Assembly (NCBI GenBank): GCA_049430265.1
Contig: JBMTBW010000003.1
Span: 1-58,281, forward strand
DNA from: MAG-120802 sp049430265
GTDB taxonomy: Bacteria > Actinomycetota > Actinomycetes > Nanopelagicales > Nanopelagicaceae
Direction: 5' to 3'
DNA: 58,281 nt
The notes under the pieces were generated by a model. The model saw nothing but the letters and a program-made list of their open reading frames with translations, did no database searches and was not told the origin of the DNA. How positions within the stretch are numbered: the first letter of the stretch is position 1; each line of letters starts with the position of its first letter. Both the position numbers and the translations under genes were made by a program. Below, piece by piece: positions 7,743 to 15,641 of the stretch.

Positions 7743-8474
7743 GTGTCTGAGGTAAAACGCAGCGATAAGCGCAGCTCTGAGCAACTTCGACCAATTACCT
7801 TTGAGCGTAATTGGCTCAATAATGCTGAAGGCTCTGTACTAGTTTCATTTGGTAATACTCGAGTGCTATGTGTCGCCTCATTTACACCTGGGGTTCCTCG
7901 TTGGTTAGTCGGTAGTGGCAAAGGATGGGTGACTAGTGAATATGCGATGCTGCCAAGGGCTACACATAGCCGCTCAGATCGCGAGAGCGTTAAAGGAAAA
8001 TTGGGCGGTAGAACTCAAGAGATCTCAAGATTAATCGGTAGATCACTTCGAGCAATTGTGGATTTCAAAGCACTAGGTGAGAACACAATTGTTTTAGATT
8101 GTGATGTACTTCAAGCAGATGGCGGAACTAGAACAGCAGCGATTACAGGGGCATATGTTGCGCTAAGTGATGCAATTTCATGGGCGATGAAACAAGGACA
8201 CATTGCTGGCAAATCTCCACTTATTGGTTCAGTTGCGGCAGTTAGCGTGGGAATCATCGATGGTGAGCCAATGATTGATCTCTGCTATGAAGAAGATGTT
8301 AGAGCCCAGACTGATATGAATATTGTCTGCACTGGTGAGGGAAAATATATTGAAGTTCAAGGAACAGCAGAGGGAGAACCCTTTGATAGAGCTCTGCTTG
8401 ATAAGTTGTTAGATCTTGGAGCAAATGGCTGTAAGCAGATTGCATCGCTTCAGGCTCAAGCGCTAGCAAGATAA
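7743..8474 (+). CDS. rph: Ribonuclease PH
   Basis: A 3'-5' phosphorolytic exoribonuclease that trims tRNA 3' ends. At 243 residues it is full length. Typical motifs are present: the opening RSSEQLRPITFERNWLNNAEGSVLVSFGNT, ending before WLVGSGKGWVTSEYAMLPRAT, the phosphate-site arginines in GRTQEISRLIGRSLRA, and the LDCDVLQADGGTRTA catalytic region. It uses a GTG start preceded by GGAGAG. It lies 24 bases after murI and 6 bases before rdgB, so the three are probably co-transcribed. Confidence 0.95.
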   Translation: MSEVKRSDKRSSEQLRPITFERNWLNNAEGSVLVSFGNTRVLCVASFTPGVPRWLVGSGKGWVTSEYAMLPRATHSRSDRESVKGKLGGRTQEISRLIGRSLRAIVDFKALGENTIVLDCDVLQADGGTRTAAITGAYVALSDAISWAMKQGHIAGKSPLIGSVAAVSVGIIDGEPMIDLCYEEDVRAQTDMNIVCTGEGKYIEVQGTAEGEPFDRALLDKLLDLGANGCKQIASLQAQALAR

Positions 8475-8480
8475 AAATTA

Positions 8481-9092
8481 ATGTCGAAAGAGAAAAAGAC
8501 TCTAGTACTAGCAACTAGAAATAAAGGCAAAGTCTTGGAGGTTGAGCGGATGCTAAAAATTCACGCTCCAGAAATTTCACTTATCTCTATGGCAGATCTA
8601 GATATCGGCGATATTGAGGAGACAGGAAATAGTTTTGAAGAGAATGCTCTTCTTAAAGCGCGCACAGTTACCCAGATCTCAGGTCTTGCTGCCTTAGCTG
8701 ATGACAGCGGGCTAGCAATAGATAGCCTTAACGGCGAACCTGGAATCTACTCGGCTCGCTATAGCGGAGTACATGGTGATGATGCAGCAAACAATGCCAA
8801 AGTCCTAAATCTGATGGCGGGGATAACTAAGCGATCAGCATCATTTATTGCAGTATTGGCACTTACCAGGCCCGATGGGCAGTGCATTATTTCTAGGGGT
8901 GAGCTCTTGGGTCAGATAATTGATAGCCCCAGAGGAGATCAAGGTTTTGGCTATGACCCAATATTTCAACCATCGGGCTTTGAAATCACAACGGCGCAGA
9001 TGAGCCCTGAAATCAAGGATTCAATTAGCCATAGAGGCAAAGCTTTAGCGCAAATAGCCCCAAAAATTTCACCTTTTCTCTCCCTTTCATAA
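8481..9092 (+). CDS. rdgB: XTP/dITP diphosphatase (Ham1/RdgB)
   Basis: House-cleaning pyrophosphatase that removes inosine and xanthosine triphosphates from the nucleotide pool. It is 203 residues. Signatures are LATRNKGKVLEVERML at the N-terminus, ADDSGLAIDSLNGEPGIYSA with the catalytic aspartates, QGFGYDPIF, and the C-terminal SHRGKAL. It is last of the murI-rph-rdgB group. A gap of about 100 bases follows before the basic-tail membrane protein, so that gene probably has its own promoter. Confidence 0.95.
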   Translation: MSKEKKTLVLATRNKGKVLEVERMLKIHAPEISLISMADLDIGDIEETGNSFEENALLKARTVTQISGLAALADDSGLAIDSLNGEPGIYSARYSGVHGDDAANNAKVLNLMAGITKRSASFIAVLALTRPDGQCIISRGELLGQIIDSPRGDQGFGYDPIFQPSGFEITTAQMSPEIKDSISHRGKALAQIAPKISPFLSLS

Positions 9093-9195
9093 CCGTTGAA
9101 AGTGCACACTCGCAGGTAGGCTTGGAATAGAAAAGCGCGCTCCTAGGTAGATAACTATGAGTAAGTGCCCAAAGTTTTAGAGCGAAGGAGTAATA

Positions 9196-9948
9196 GTGGC
9201 GGCAAAGAAGAAAGCTTCTGCAAAGCGGCGCGTTAAGAAAGCCCCTGCAAAGCGCCCTGCAAAGAAAGCTACGAAGAGAGTTGTTAAGAAGTCAAGTAAG
9301 CGTGCGCCTAAGAAAGCCGCAGCTAAGCGCCCTGCAAAGAAAAGCGCGAAGAAAGCAAGCTCAAGAAATGATCTTTCAAAGATTGTAATTCCACCTGTTC
9401 CAACAAGAGGTGCAACTTCAGTTTCATCAACACCGGCTCCAGCAAAGAGTGCGAGCGCGCCAGCGGCGCAGGCACCGGCAAAGAAGTCAAATAGCGTTCT
9501 ATTTCTAGTTATTGCAGGAGTTGTCCTTTTAGCAATTTTTGCACTCACTAATTCATCAAGTGATGATGATGACGCAATGCCAACTCCAACAGAGACAGTT
9601 TCTGAGGAGCCAAGTGCGGAACCATCAGAGAGTGAAAGTGAAGAGCCTGCAATTACAGCTTATGAAGCTCCTACTGGCTTTGTCGCGATTAGAAATGCAT
9701 CTGGCGGAGTAACCCTTCGCTGGAAGGCATCTACTGCAACTGATGGTTTAACTGGTTATGCCATATCTGTCTCCTATAACGCCGTTGACTTTGTTGAAGT
9801 TTCAACAGTTGGAGCAGATCAGCTCTCATTTGATATCGCGCTTGCAAGTGATGAAGGCGGAACCCAGTTCCTACTGCAATCTGTCTATTCAGATGGCACA
9901 AAAGTTGATGCTGCTAAGTTCTCACTAAAGGGCAAGTATCAGAACTAA
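9196..9948 (+). CDS. Membrane-anchored protein with histone-H1-like tail and Fn3-like domain
   Basis: A 250-residue protein with an unusual layout. Residues 2-58 are almost only K, A, R and P, with PAKKA-type repeats as in bacterial H1-like proteins. Residues 59-99 are a P/A/S linker. One helix spans 100-118 (VLFLVIAGVVLLAIFAL). Residues 119-152 are a strongly acidic, proline-rich linker, and 155-250 look like a fibronectin-III-type beta domain (GGVTLRWKAST, GYAISVSYN). By the positive-inside rule the basic tail is cytoplasmic and could touch DNA, with the beta domain outside. GTG start with GAAGGAG upstream. Whole-protein family unknown to me; the tail role is inference. Confidence 0.7.
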   Translation: MAAKKKASAKRRVKKAPAKRPAKKATKRVVKKSSKRAPKKAAAKRPAKKSAKKASSRNDLSKIVIPPVPTRGATSVSSTPAPAKSASAPAAQAPAKKSNSVLFLVIAGVVLLAIFALTNSSSDDDDAMPTPTETVSEEPSAEPSESESEEPAITAYEAPTGFVAIRNASGGVTLRWKASTATDGLTGYAISVSYNAVDFVEVSTVGADQLSFDIALASDEGGTQFLLQSVYSDGTKVDAAKFSLKGKYQN

Positions 9949-9957
9949 TTAAATTAC

Positions 9958-9998
9958 TAAAAGAGACCGCTTCCTAAAAAAAGAGAGGCGGTCTTTTT
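9958..9998 (+). terminator. Terminator between convergent genes
   Basis: AGACCGC (9964-9970) pairs with GCGGTCT (9988-9994), extended by A/T pairs, and is followed by TTTTAT. It ends the basic-tail gene; the stop codon of the minus-strand acyltransferase overlaps its 3' edge, so it may serve both. Confidence 0.85.
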
Positions 9999-11748
9999 AT
10001 TTCTGTAAAACTTCGCGAATTGCAGAGACATAAGCATTAACTCCCGGCGGATTTAGATGAACTCCATCGGAGGCAAAGAACTCTGGATGATTTGCTGATA
10101 TGGAATCCCAATCAACCAAGATGGTATTGGGATATCGCGAGGTGACACTCTCTATTAGTGCGTTATTTTCACCCTTCCAAGATCTTGGAACAGCAGTATT
10201 TACTACAATGATTTTTGGCTGATTCTTAACTACTTCCATTAGCTCCACAACATCGCGCTCGACCAAGCGATTATTATTTCCAAGATTTAGCACTACTGGG
10301 GATGCTCCAACGAATTGTTGATCAGTTCTTGCCACTTCAATCAGCTCGCCAATTTGTCTGCCCACTCTGGCATTTATTAACTCAATTCGCTCAAATTGAG
10401 CTAGAACATTTCTGATGCCAAGAATTACCGAATCTCCTGTGACCCAGAGCCCCGGGCTATCAGGGTTAGTGATTACTTGATCAACGGGTTCTGAAACCTC
10501 GGCTGCTAATTTCTCTTGTGCTGCAATTTCATCTGCCTTTTTTATACCATCATTTGCAACCAGAGTCGTTGCGCCAAGTAAAGCAACTACTGTTAATAGC
10601 GTTGAGAGTTTCTGTCTGATTCGAACTGCCTTGGTGCGATATTTCATCCCGCGGAACCAGAGTTCGAAATATCCACGTCTGACTGGTATCTCGATGTAGC
10701 GAAGTGAGATATCGGCAAGGGCAAATACAATCAATACTCTTAAAGCATAGAGAGCCCAGTCATCTCCAACTAAATCAAGTGATGGTCTGGTTAATTGAAA
10801 GACAATCCAGTGCCAGAGATAGATTCCATAGGATCGCTCACCAATCCAAATCAGCGCCTTAGTGCTCAGTATTGGTGCAAATCTTGAGGCAGGATGAACA
10901 ACTGAGATTAGCGTGGCACATCCAAATAGAGCAGATAGCGGGAATGCGATTCGATAGAGCGTTGGATCACTTTCATTGATGAAGAGAAATGTTCCAAGTA
11001 GCCCAAGCAAACCAACTACCCCAATTAGATCAATGAAGTCTTGAGCTCTCTTGCTTATCTCTCTGGTGAGATTTGCTGGTTTCCAACTGACAGCTAAGGC
11101 AGATCCAAGAAATAATCCAATAGAGTGAGTATCAGTGCCAAAGTAGACATGGCTAATTGCTGATGCTTGAGTATCAATCTGCACTGAGTAGGCAAAGAGA
11201 GCAACCCCTGATGCGATGGCAATTGCAAGGGCGACAATTGAAACTCTCTTTTTTCCGAAGTACTTCAAGATAAAAAGAAGGACTAGCGGCCAGATCAGAT
11301 AAAACTGTGCTTCAACTGCTAGCGACCAGGTGTGCTGCAATAAAGGAGGGCGGCCAATGCTTTCAAAGTAATCCTGTTGCCTTGCAACCAGAGCCCAGTT
11401 CATAGATCCTGATAAGACATATCCAATATCAGAGACGAATCTTCTAACTGTCTCTGGAGCATAAACGCCGATAAAGAGCAGCGTGAAAATAATCATGGCA
11501 ACTAGAGCCGGAACTAATCTTCTTATGCGACTTAAATAAAAGGCTCTTAGATCAAGAGTGCCTGATCTTTCGATTGAGTCAAGAATAAGCCCAGTAATTA
11601 CATAACCTGAGATTACAAAGAAGAGATCAACTCCAAGAAAGCCCCCTGGAATCCAATCAATACCTAGGTGATAGAGCAGAACTGCTAGAACTGCAACGGC
11701 GCGAAGGCCATCAACTGAGTGGATATAGCGAGCGCTAGAAGACATCAC
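9997..11748 (-). CDS. Acyltransferase-3 / SGNH fusion (OafA-like)
   Basis: A 583-residue integral membrane acyltransferase. The first ~370 residues are an acyltransferase-3 domain of about ten helices, opening with VDGLRAVAVLAVLLYHLG (the conserved histidine) and GVDLFFVISGY. The rest is an extracytoplasmic SGNH-hydrolase-like domain: block I as TGDSV, the N of block III as LGNNN, and the terminal D-x-x-H as DGVHLNPPG. Such proteins acetylate cell-wall polymers or surface glycans; the substrate here is unknown. The start overlaps the stop of the coiled-coil gene by 4 bases (ATGA), so translation is coupled. Confidence 0.9.
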   Translation of the reverse strand: MMSSSARYIHSVDGLRAVAVLAVLLYHLGIDWIPGGFLGVDLFFVISGYVITGLILDSIERSGTLDLRAFYLSRIRRLVPALVAMIIFTLLFIGVYAPETVRRFVSDIGYVLSGSMNWALVARQQDYFESIGRPPLLQHTWSLAVEAQFYLIWPLVLLFILKYFGKKRVSIVALAIAIASGVALFAYSVQIDTQASAISHVYFGTDTHSIGLFLGSALAVSWKPANLTREISKRAQDFIDLIGVVGLLGLLGTFLFINESDPTLYRIAFPLSALFGCATLISVVHPASRFAPILSTKALIWIGERSYGIYLWHWIVFQLTRPSLDLVGDDWALYALRVLIVFALADISLRYIEIPVRRGYFELWFRGMKYRTKAVRIRQKLSTLLTVVALLGATTLVANDGIKKADEIAAQEKLAAEVSEPVDQVITNPDSPGLWVTGDSVILGIRNVLAQFERIELINARVGRQIGELIEVARTDQQFVGASPVVLNLGNNNRLVERDVVELMEVVKNQPKIIVVNTAVPRSWKGENNALIESVTSRYPNTILVDWDSISANHPEFFASDGVHLNPPGVNAYVSAIREVLQK

Positions 11749-12560
11749 CGACGTTTCTTAGTTGCGCTCTTCTTACTTGGAGCTTTCTTTGCTGCACTCT
11801 TGGCTTCACCATTTTTTGCAGCGCTAATCTTTGCAGCCACCTTGGTATCCGCACTTGGTGTGCCATCTGCAGAAATTGCTGATACAACCTGCTTTTGTAG
11901 CTCTGCTAGTCGATTAAAGGCGCTCTCTAGCCTCTGTCTAGATTGAGAAATCGCATTCTCAGCTGAATCAAGTGACTGACTCTGAATTCGATATAAGCGC
12001 TCTGCCTCTGAAATAACTCCAGCGAGCCAGTTTCTATACTCTGAAACTTCAGTGCTTGCTTCAAGAATTAGGCGCTCTGCCTCTCTCTTGGCAGAAGCTG
12101 TAATTGCACTGCCCTCACGCTTCTTGCTGGTAAGAAGATCTTCAGCTTCAGAGTTTGCCTTAGAGACAATATCTGAAGCATCACTTTCTGCTGCTTCAAT
12201 GTATTTACGACCGCGCGACTCAGCTTGGGAGAGTAGTGATTTAGCTTTTGCTTCAGCTTGCTCCAAAGTGGAACTTGCTAGCTTCTTGCTCTCGTTTAAG
12301 ACTTTCTCAGCACTTGAGTTTGCTTTAGCTTCGCGCTGTTGAGCAGTGCGAATAATCGACATCGCAGTCTCTGTTGCCAGAATTTCAAACTCTTCCTTGG
12401 TTAGCCCTGTGATGTCGCGGCGAGAACGAAGATCGTTTAACTGGGATTCAAGTTCGCGGATTCGTTCTAGCGAGGCTGAACCTGTAGCAAGATTTGTTTT
12501 ACTGGCATCACTTTCTTCGCCCTTAAATCCAACCCATGATAAAAAATTCTTATCTGCCAC
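11745..12560 (-). CDS. Coiled-coil protein, DivIVA/FilP-like, with basic tail
   Basis: A 271-residue, almost entirely alpha-helical protein. Residues ~30-230 are rich in A/E/K/S/Q with heptad-like spacing, broken at EYRNWLAGVISEAERL. The segment TGLTKEEFEILATETAMSIIRTA resembles regions of actinobacterial DivIVA- and FilP-type cytoskeletal proteins, though no N-terminal DivIVA membrane-binding motif is evident. Residues ~240-271 are K/A/S-rich (SAAKKAPSKKSATKKRR), like the tail of the neighbouring protein at 9196. GTG start with GAGGAG 9 bases upstream. It could act in polar growth or wall assembly with the overlapping acyltransferase; inference only. Confidence 0.65.
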   Translation of the reverse strand: MADKNFLSWVGFKGEESDASKTNLATGSASLERIRELESQLNDLRSRRDITGLTKEEFEILATETAMSIIRTAQQREAKANSSAEKVLNESKKLASSTLEQAEAKAKSLLSQAESRGRKYIEAAESDASDIVSKANSEAEDLLTSKKREGSAITASAKREAERLILEASTEVSEYRNWLAGVISEAERLYRIQSQSLDSAENAISQSRQRLESAFNRLAELQKQVVSAISADGTPSADTKVAAKISAAKNGEAKSAAKKAPSKKSATKKRR

Positions 12561-12663
12561 TTTGTTCAGCTCCTCATTAGTTCAGCACTTCTGGTAAGTA
12601 CTTTCAGGGGGCGTGAATCTTCCCACGATTGGCTCTAGCTTGAAAATGGGGTGAAGCCCTTGA

Positions 12664-13947
12664 TTATGGGTAGAGACCGCGGAGGCGATGGGCCTGGGCT
12701 ACGCGGGCAACACCGATCATATTGGCCGCTTCGCGCCAAGTGAGCTTCTCATCCTTGGCCTTATCGGCTACTTCAGTGATAGCTCTCATCAAGATGGTGC
12801 TTAGGTTGGTCTTAACTTCCTCAGCGCTCCAGAAATAATTCTGTTTATCTTGCACCCATTCAAAGTAAGAAACGATTACACCACCTGAGTTTGCCAAGAT
12901 ATCTGGAACAACTAGCACTCCGTTCTCGTTCATAATCGCATCTCCAGAAGGAGTTGTTGGAGCATTGGCTCCTTCAACAACAACCTTGGCTTTAATTCCG
13001 CTAGCAGTTGATTCAGTGATCGCATCAGAGAGAGCGGCAGGAACTAAAACATCAACTCCTAGGTGGAGTAGCTCAGTATTGGTCAGGCGATCTGTTCCAG
13101 GAGCATTAGAGAGAGTGCCATTTTCTTGCACATACTTGTGCAAATCAGTAACGCTTTTAAATCCAGTAACACCACCTGAGACATCGCTGACTGCAACAAC
13201 CTTTAGTCCCATCTCTTCTAAGGCAAGGGCAGCCCAATATCCAACTTTTCCAAAACCTTGAATAGCAACCGTTGCACCCTTTGGATCAATTCCTTTAAGT
13301 TTTAGCGCCTCGCGAACTGAAATTGCTACGCCATCACCAGTGGCTGAAGTTCTACCAAGAGATCCGCCAAGAACAATTGGTTTTCCAGTAACTACACCAG
13401 GGACAGAGAATCCGGCATTAACCGAATATGTATCCATCATCCAAGCCATATTGCGTTCATCAGTTCCCACATCAGGGGCTGGAATGTCTCGCTCTGGACC
13501 AATGATTGGAAGAATTTCTGAGGTGTAGCGCCTGGTTAATCTTTCATTTTCAGCAAGTGAGAGAGTTTTAGGATTTACTGCAACTCCGCCCTTAGCTCCA
13601 CCGTAAGGAAGATTAGTAAGTGCGCACTTCCAAGTCATAAGCATTGCAAGTGCAACTGTTTCATCTAGATCGATATCTTGGTGGAATCTAACTCCACCTT
13701 TAGAAGGCCCGCGGGTAGTTGAATATTGGACGCGATAGCCCTTATACATCTCAACGCGTCCATCATCGCGGCGCAAGGGAACAGCCACTTCTAAGATGCG
13801 GCGTGGAGTTGAAAGGGTATTCCAATCATTTTCAGAGAGTTTTAATTGCTCAATCGCTCTTCTTAATTGCGAGAGAGCTGTTGCTAGCGGGGACTCCAGA
13901 GATGGCGATTTTGCGCGTGAAGAATCCTGCGATGACGCCTTTGTCAT
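12664..13947 (-). CDS. gdhA: Glutamate dehydrogenase (Glu/Leu/Phe/Val family)
   Basis: Oxidative deamination or reductive amination of 2-oxoglutarate/glutamate. At 427 residues it fits the small hexameric class. The substrate lysines lie in KGGVRFHQD and in CALTNLPYGGAKGGV; the catalytic aspartate is in PAPDVGTDE. The Rossmann motif is AIQGFGKVGYWAA. Cofactor preference cannot be read with certainty. TAGATT ends 6 bases before the ATG with no ribosome site, so it is probably leaderless. It is divergent from metY across about 165 bases. Confidence 0.93.
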   Translation of the reverse strand: MTKASSQDSSRAKSPSLESPLATALSQLRRAIEQLKLSENDWNTLSTPRRILEVAVPLRRDDGRVEMYKGYRVQYSTTRGPSKGGVRFHQDIDLDETVALAMLMTWKCALTNLPYGGAKGGVAVNPKTLSLAENERLTRRYTSEILPIIGPERDIPAPDVGTDERNMAWMMDTYSVNAGFSVPGVVTGKPIVLGGSLGRTSATGDGVAISVREALKLKGIDPKGATVAIQGFGKVGYWAALALEEMGLKVVAVSDVSGGVTGFKSVTDLHKYVQENGTLSNAPGTDRLTNTELLHLGVDVLVPAALSDAITESTASGIKAKVVVEGANAPTTPSGDAIMNENGVLVVPDILANSGGVIVSYFEWVQDKQNYFWSAEEVKTNLSTILMRAITEVADKAKDEKLTWREAANMIGVARVAQAHRLRGLYP

Positions 13948-13953
13948 GGCGCT

Positions 13954-13959
13954 AATCTA
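13954..13959 (-). promoter_or_regulatory. -10 element for leaderless gdhA
   Basis: On the minus strand TAGATT, then AGCGCC, then ATG. The spacing and lack of a Shine-Dalgarno site match the other leaderless genes in this window. Confidence 0.55.
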
Positions 13960-14034
13960 ACCCTGTCTTGAATAAAAAGCGATTAAGGAAAATATAGATT
14001 TCTATGGCGCTGTGCACACATTTAGCTGAATTTC

Positions 14035-14112
14035 TACTAGTCTGAGTGCAAAGGCACAGAATTCTGCCGCTCAAGGTTGAATTCGGCGAAAACTTCAACG
14101 AAGAGGTCAGGT
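14035..14112 (+). promoter_or_regulatory. Candidate promoter and structured leader of metY
   Basis: TAGTCT (14038-14043) could be a -10 box, giving a leader of about 60 bases. The leader holds GTGC-AAAG-GCAC (14046-14057) and a second hairpin GTTGAA (14076-14081) with TTCAAC (14094-14099), just before AGAGGTCAGGT and the ATG. A SAM-responsive element is common before metY, but I could not match this to a known SAM riboswitch consensus. Confidence 0.35.
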
Positions 14113-15429
14113 ATGTCAGAGAATCAAGACTGGTCGTTTGATACCCAACAAATCCACTCAGGACAAACACCAGATCCAACTACCGGATCTCGCTCCCTTC
14201 CTATCTATCAAACTACTGCTTACCAATTTCGCGATACTGCCCATGCTGCAAATCTATTTGGCGTAGCTGAATCTGGAAATGTTTACACCAGAATTAATAA
14301 CCCAACTCAAGATGCAGTAGAAAAGAGGCTTGCTACCTTAGAGAAAGGAATTGCCTCACTCCTTGTCTCATCTGGAATGGCAGCAACTGCACTTGCAATC
14401 ATGAATGTTGCCGAAGCTGGCGATCACGTTGTGGCAAGCCCTTATGTCTATGGTGGGACTTACAATTTATTTAAATACACGCTGCCAAAATTCGGTATTC
14501 AATTTACCTTTGTTGAAGATGCTAGCGATATGGATTCTTGGAAACGAGCAGTAAAGCCAAATACCAAGGCTTTCTTTGGTGAGGGAATTTCTAATCCATT
14601 GGGAGTAGCCCTTGATATCGAGAGAATTGCCAATGTTGCACATGAAGTAGGAGTGCCTTGGATAGTAGATAACACAATCGCTACTCCATATGTGACCCGC
14701 CCCTTTGATTATGGCGCCGATATCGTCACTCATTCAGCTACTAAATTTCTCTCTGGCCATGGCAGCGCGATGGTTGGGGCGATAGTTGATTCTGGAAATT
14801 TTGATTTTTCCAAGAATCCAGAGAAATTTCCTGGCTTTAATCAACCAGATGGAAGCTATAACAACATGGTTTATGCAAAAGATCTAGGAGTGGGATCTTC
14901 ATTTGGAAATGTCGCCTATATCTTCAAATGCAGACTGCAACTTCTCAGAGATTTAGGACCAAGCGTTTCGCCATTTAATGCTTGGCTCTTGGCGCAAGGT
15001 TTAGAGACTCTAAGCATGAGAATGGATCGCCACTTACAAAATGCCCTAGCAGTTGCCCAGTGGCTGTCAAAACACAATCAAGTGGAGTCAGTTAGCTACT
15101 CAGGTCTGCCAAGTTCTTCATGGCATTCAAATGCATTGAAGTATGCAGCCAAAGGCGCTGGAGCAGTTATGGCTTTTGATATTAAGGGCGGACTAGAAGC
15201 TGGTAAGAAATTTGTTGAGGGACTTTCACTCTTTAGCCATGTGGCAAATATTGGTGATGTGCGCTCCCTAGTTATTCACCCCGCCTCTACTACACATTCA
15301 CAGCTTGGCGAAGATGGGCTGGCCAGCGCGAGAATTACGCCAGGGATGGTGCGACTAAGCATCGGAATTGAAGACATCTCCGACATTATTGCTGATCTTG
15401 AGAAAGGTTTTGCAGCAGCAAAGATCTGA
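14113..15429 (+). CDS. metY: O-acetylhomoserine sulfhydrylase
   Basis: PLP enzyme that makes homocysteine from O-acetylhomoserine and sulfide (direct sulfhydrylation route to methionine). It is 438 residues from this ATG. The PLP lysine is in THSATKFLSGHG; other family marks are LPIYQTTAYQF, the Tyr/Arg pair in NVYTRINNPTQD, and HPASTTHSQL near the C-terminus. The frame extends 12 codons upstream, but those residues lie in the hairpin leader and AGAGG precedes the chosen ATG. Length and the MetY-type insert near NQPDGSYNNMVYA favour MetY over MetB/MetC. No other methionine genes are adjacent. Confidence 0.94.
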   Translation: MSENQDWSFDTQQIHSGQTPDPTTGSRSLPIYQTTAYQFRDTAHAANLFGVAESGNVYTRINNPTQDAVEKRLATLEKGIASLLVSSGMAATALAIMNVAEAGDHVVASPYVYGGTYNLFKYTLPKFGIQFTFVEDASDMDSWKRAVKPNTKAFFGEGISNPLGVALDIERIANVAHEVGVPWIVDNTIATPYVTRPFDYGADIVTHSATKFLSGHGSAMVGAIVDSGNFDFSKNPEKFPGFNQPDGSYNNMVYAKDLGVGSSFGNVAYIFKCRLQLLRDLGPSVSPFNAWLLAQGLETLSMRMDRHLQNALAVAQWLSKHNQVESVSYSGLPSSSWHSNALKYAAKGAGAVMAFDIKGGLEAGKKFVEGLSLFSHVANIGDVRSLVIHPASTTHSQLGEDGLASARITPGMVRLSIGIEDISDIIADLEKGFAAAKI

Positions 15430-15484
15430 GAAAGAATTATTCAGAATTTAAAAGCTTTTCTTTTTTTGTATCCAGAAGCGCTAC

Positions 15485-15566
15485 TGGTGCGGGAGGTGGG
15501 ACTTGAACCCACACGCCGAAGCACAGGTTCCTAAGACCTGCGTGTCTGCCATTTCACCACTCCCGC
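15485..15566 (-). tRNA. tRNA-Leu (anticodon UAG)
   Basis: On the minus strand the acceptor arms GCGGGAG and CTCCCGC pair, CCA is encoded at 15487-15485, the T-arm reads GGGTTCAAGTCCC, and a long class-II variable arm (TGCTTCGGCGT) identifies a leucine tRNA. The anticodon loop CTTAGGA gives anticodon TAG (reads CUA/CUG-type codons). Confidence 0.96.
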
Positions 15567-15641
15567 AAGAGTTGGAGGCGTAAGGATACCCAGTAATTGC
15601 CAGAGTCAAAAACCGCTGGAAAGTACTTAAATACTTAGCCT

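Noticed and set aside
9177..9548. A 123-codon minus-strand open frame opposite the basic-tail gene
   Set aside because: It is the mirror of lysine/alanine repeats, giving F/A/L-rich nonsense; the plus-strand frame has a ribosome site, membrane helix and domain.
13975..14112. Known SAM riboswitch before metY
   Set aside because: Hairpins exist, but I could not fit any SAM-I, SAM-II, SAM-IV or SAM-V core; kept only as an unassigned leader.
15430..15484. Terminator after metY (AAAAGCTTTTC then T-run)
   Set aside because: The stem is only A/T and GC of four to five pairs; too weak to call, though the T-run may aid termination.
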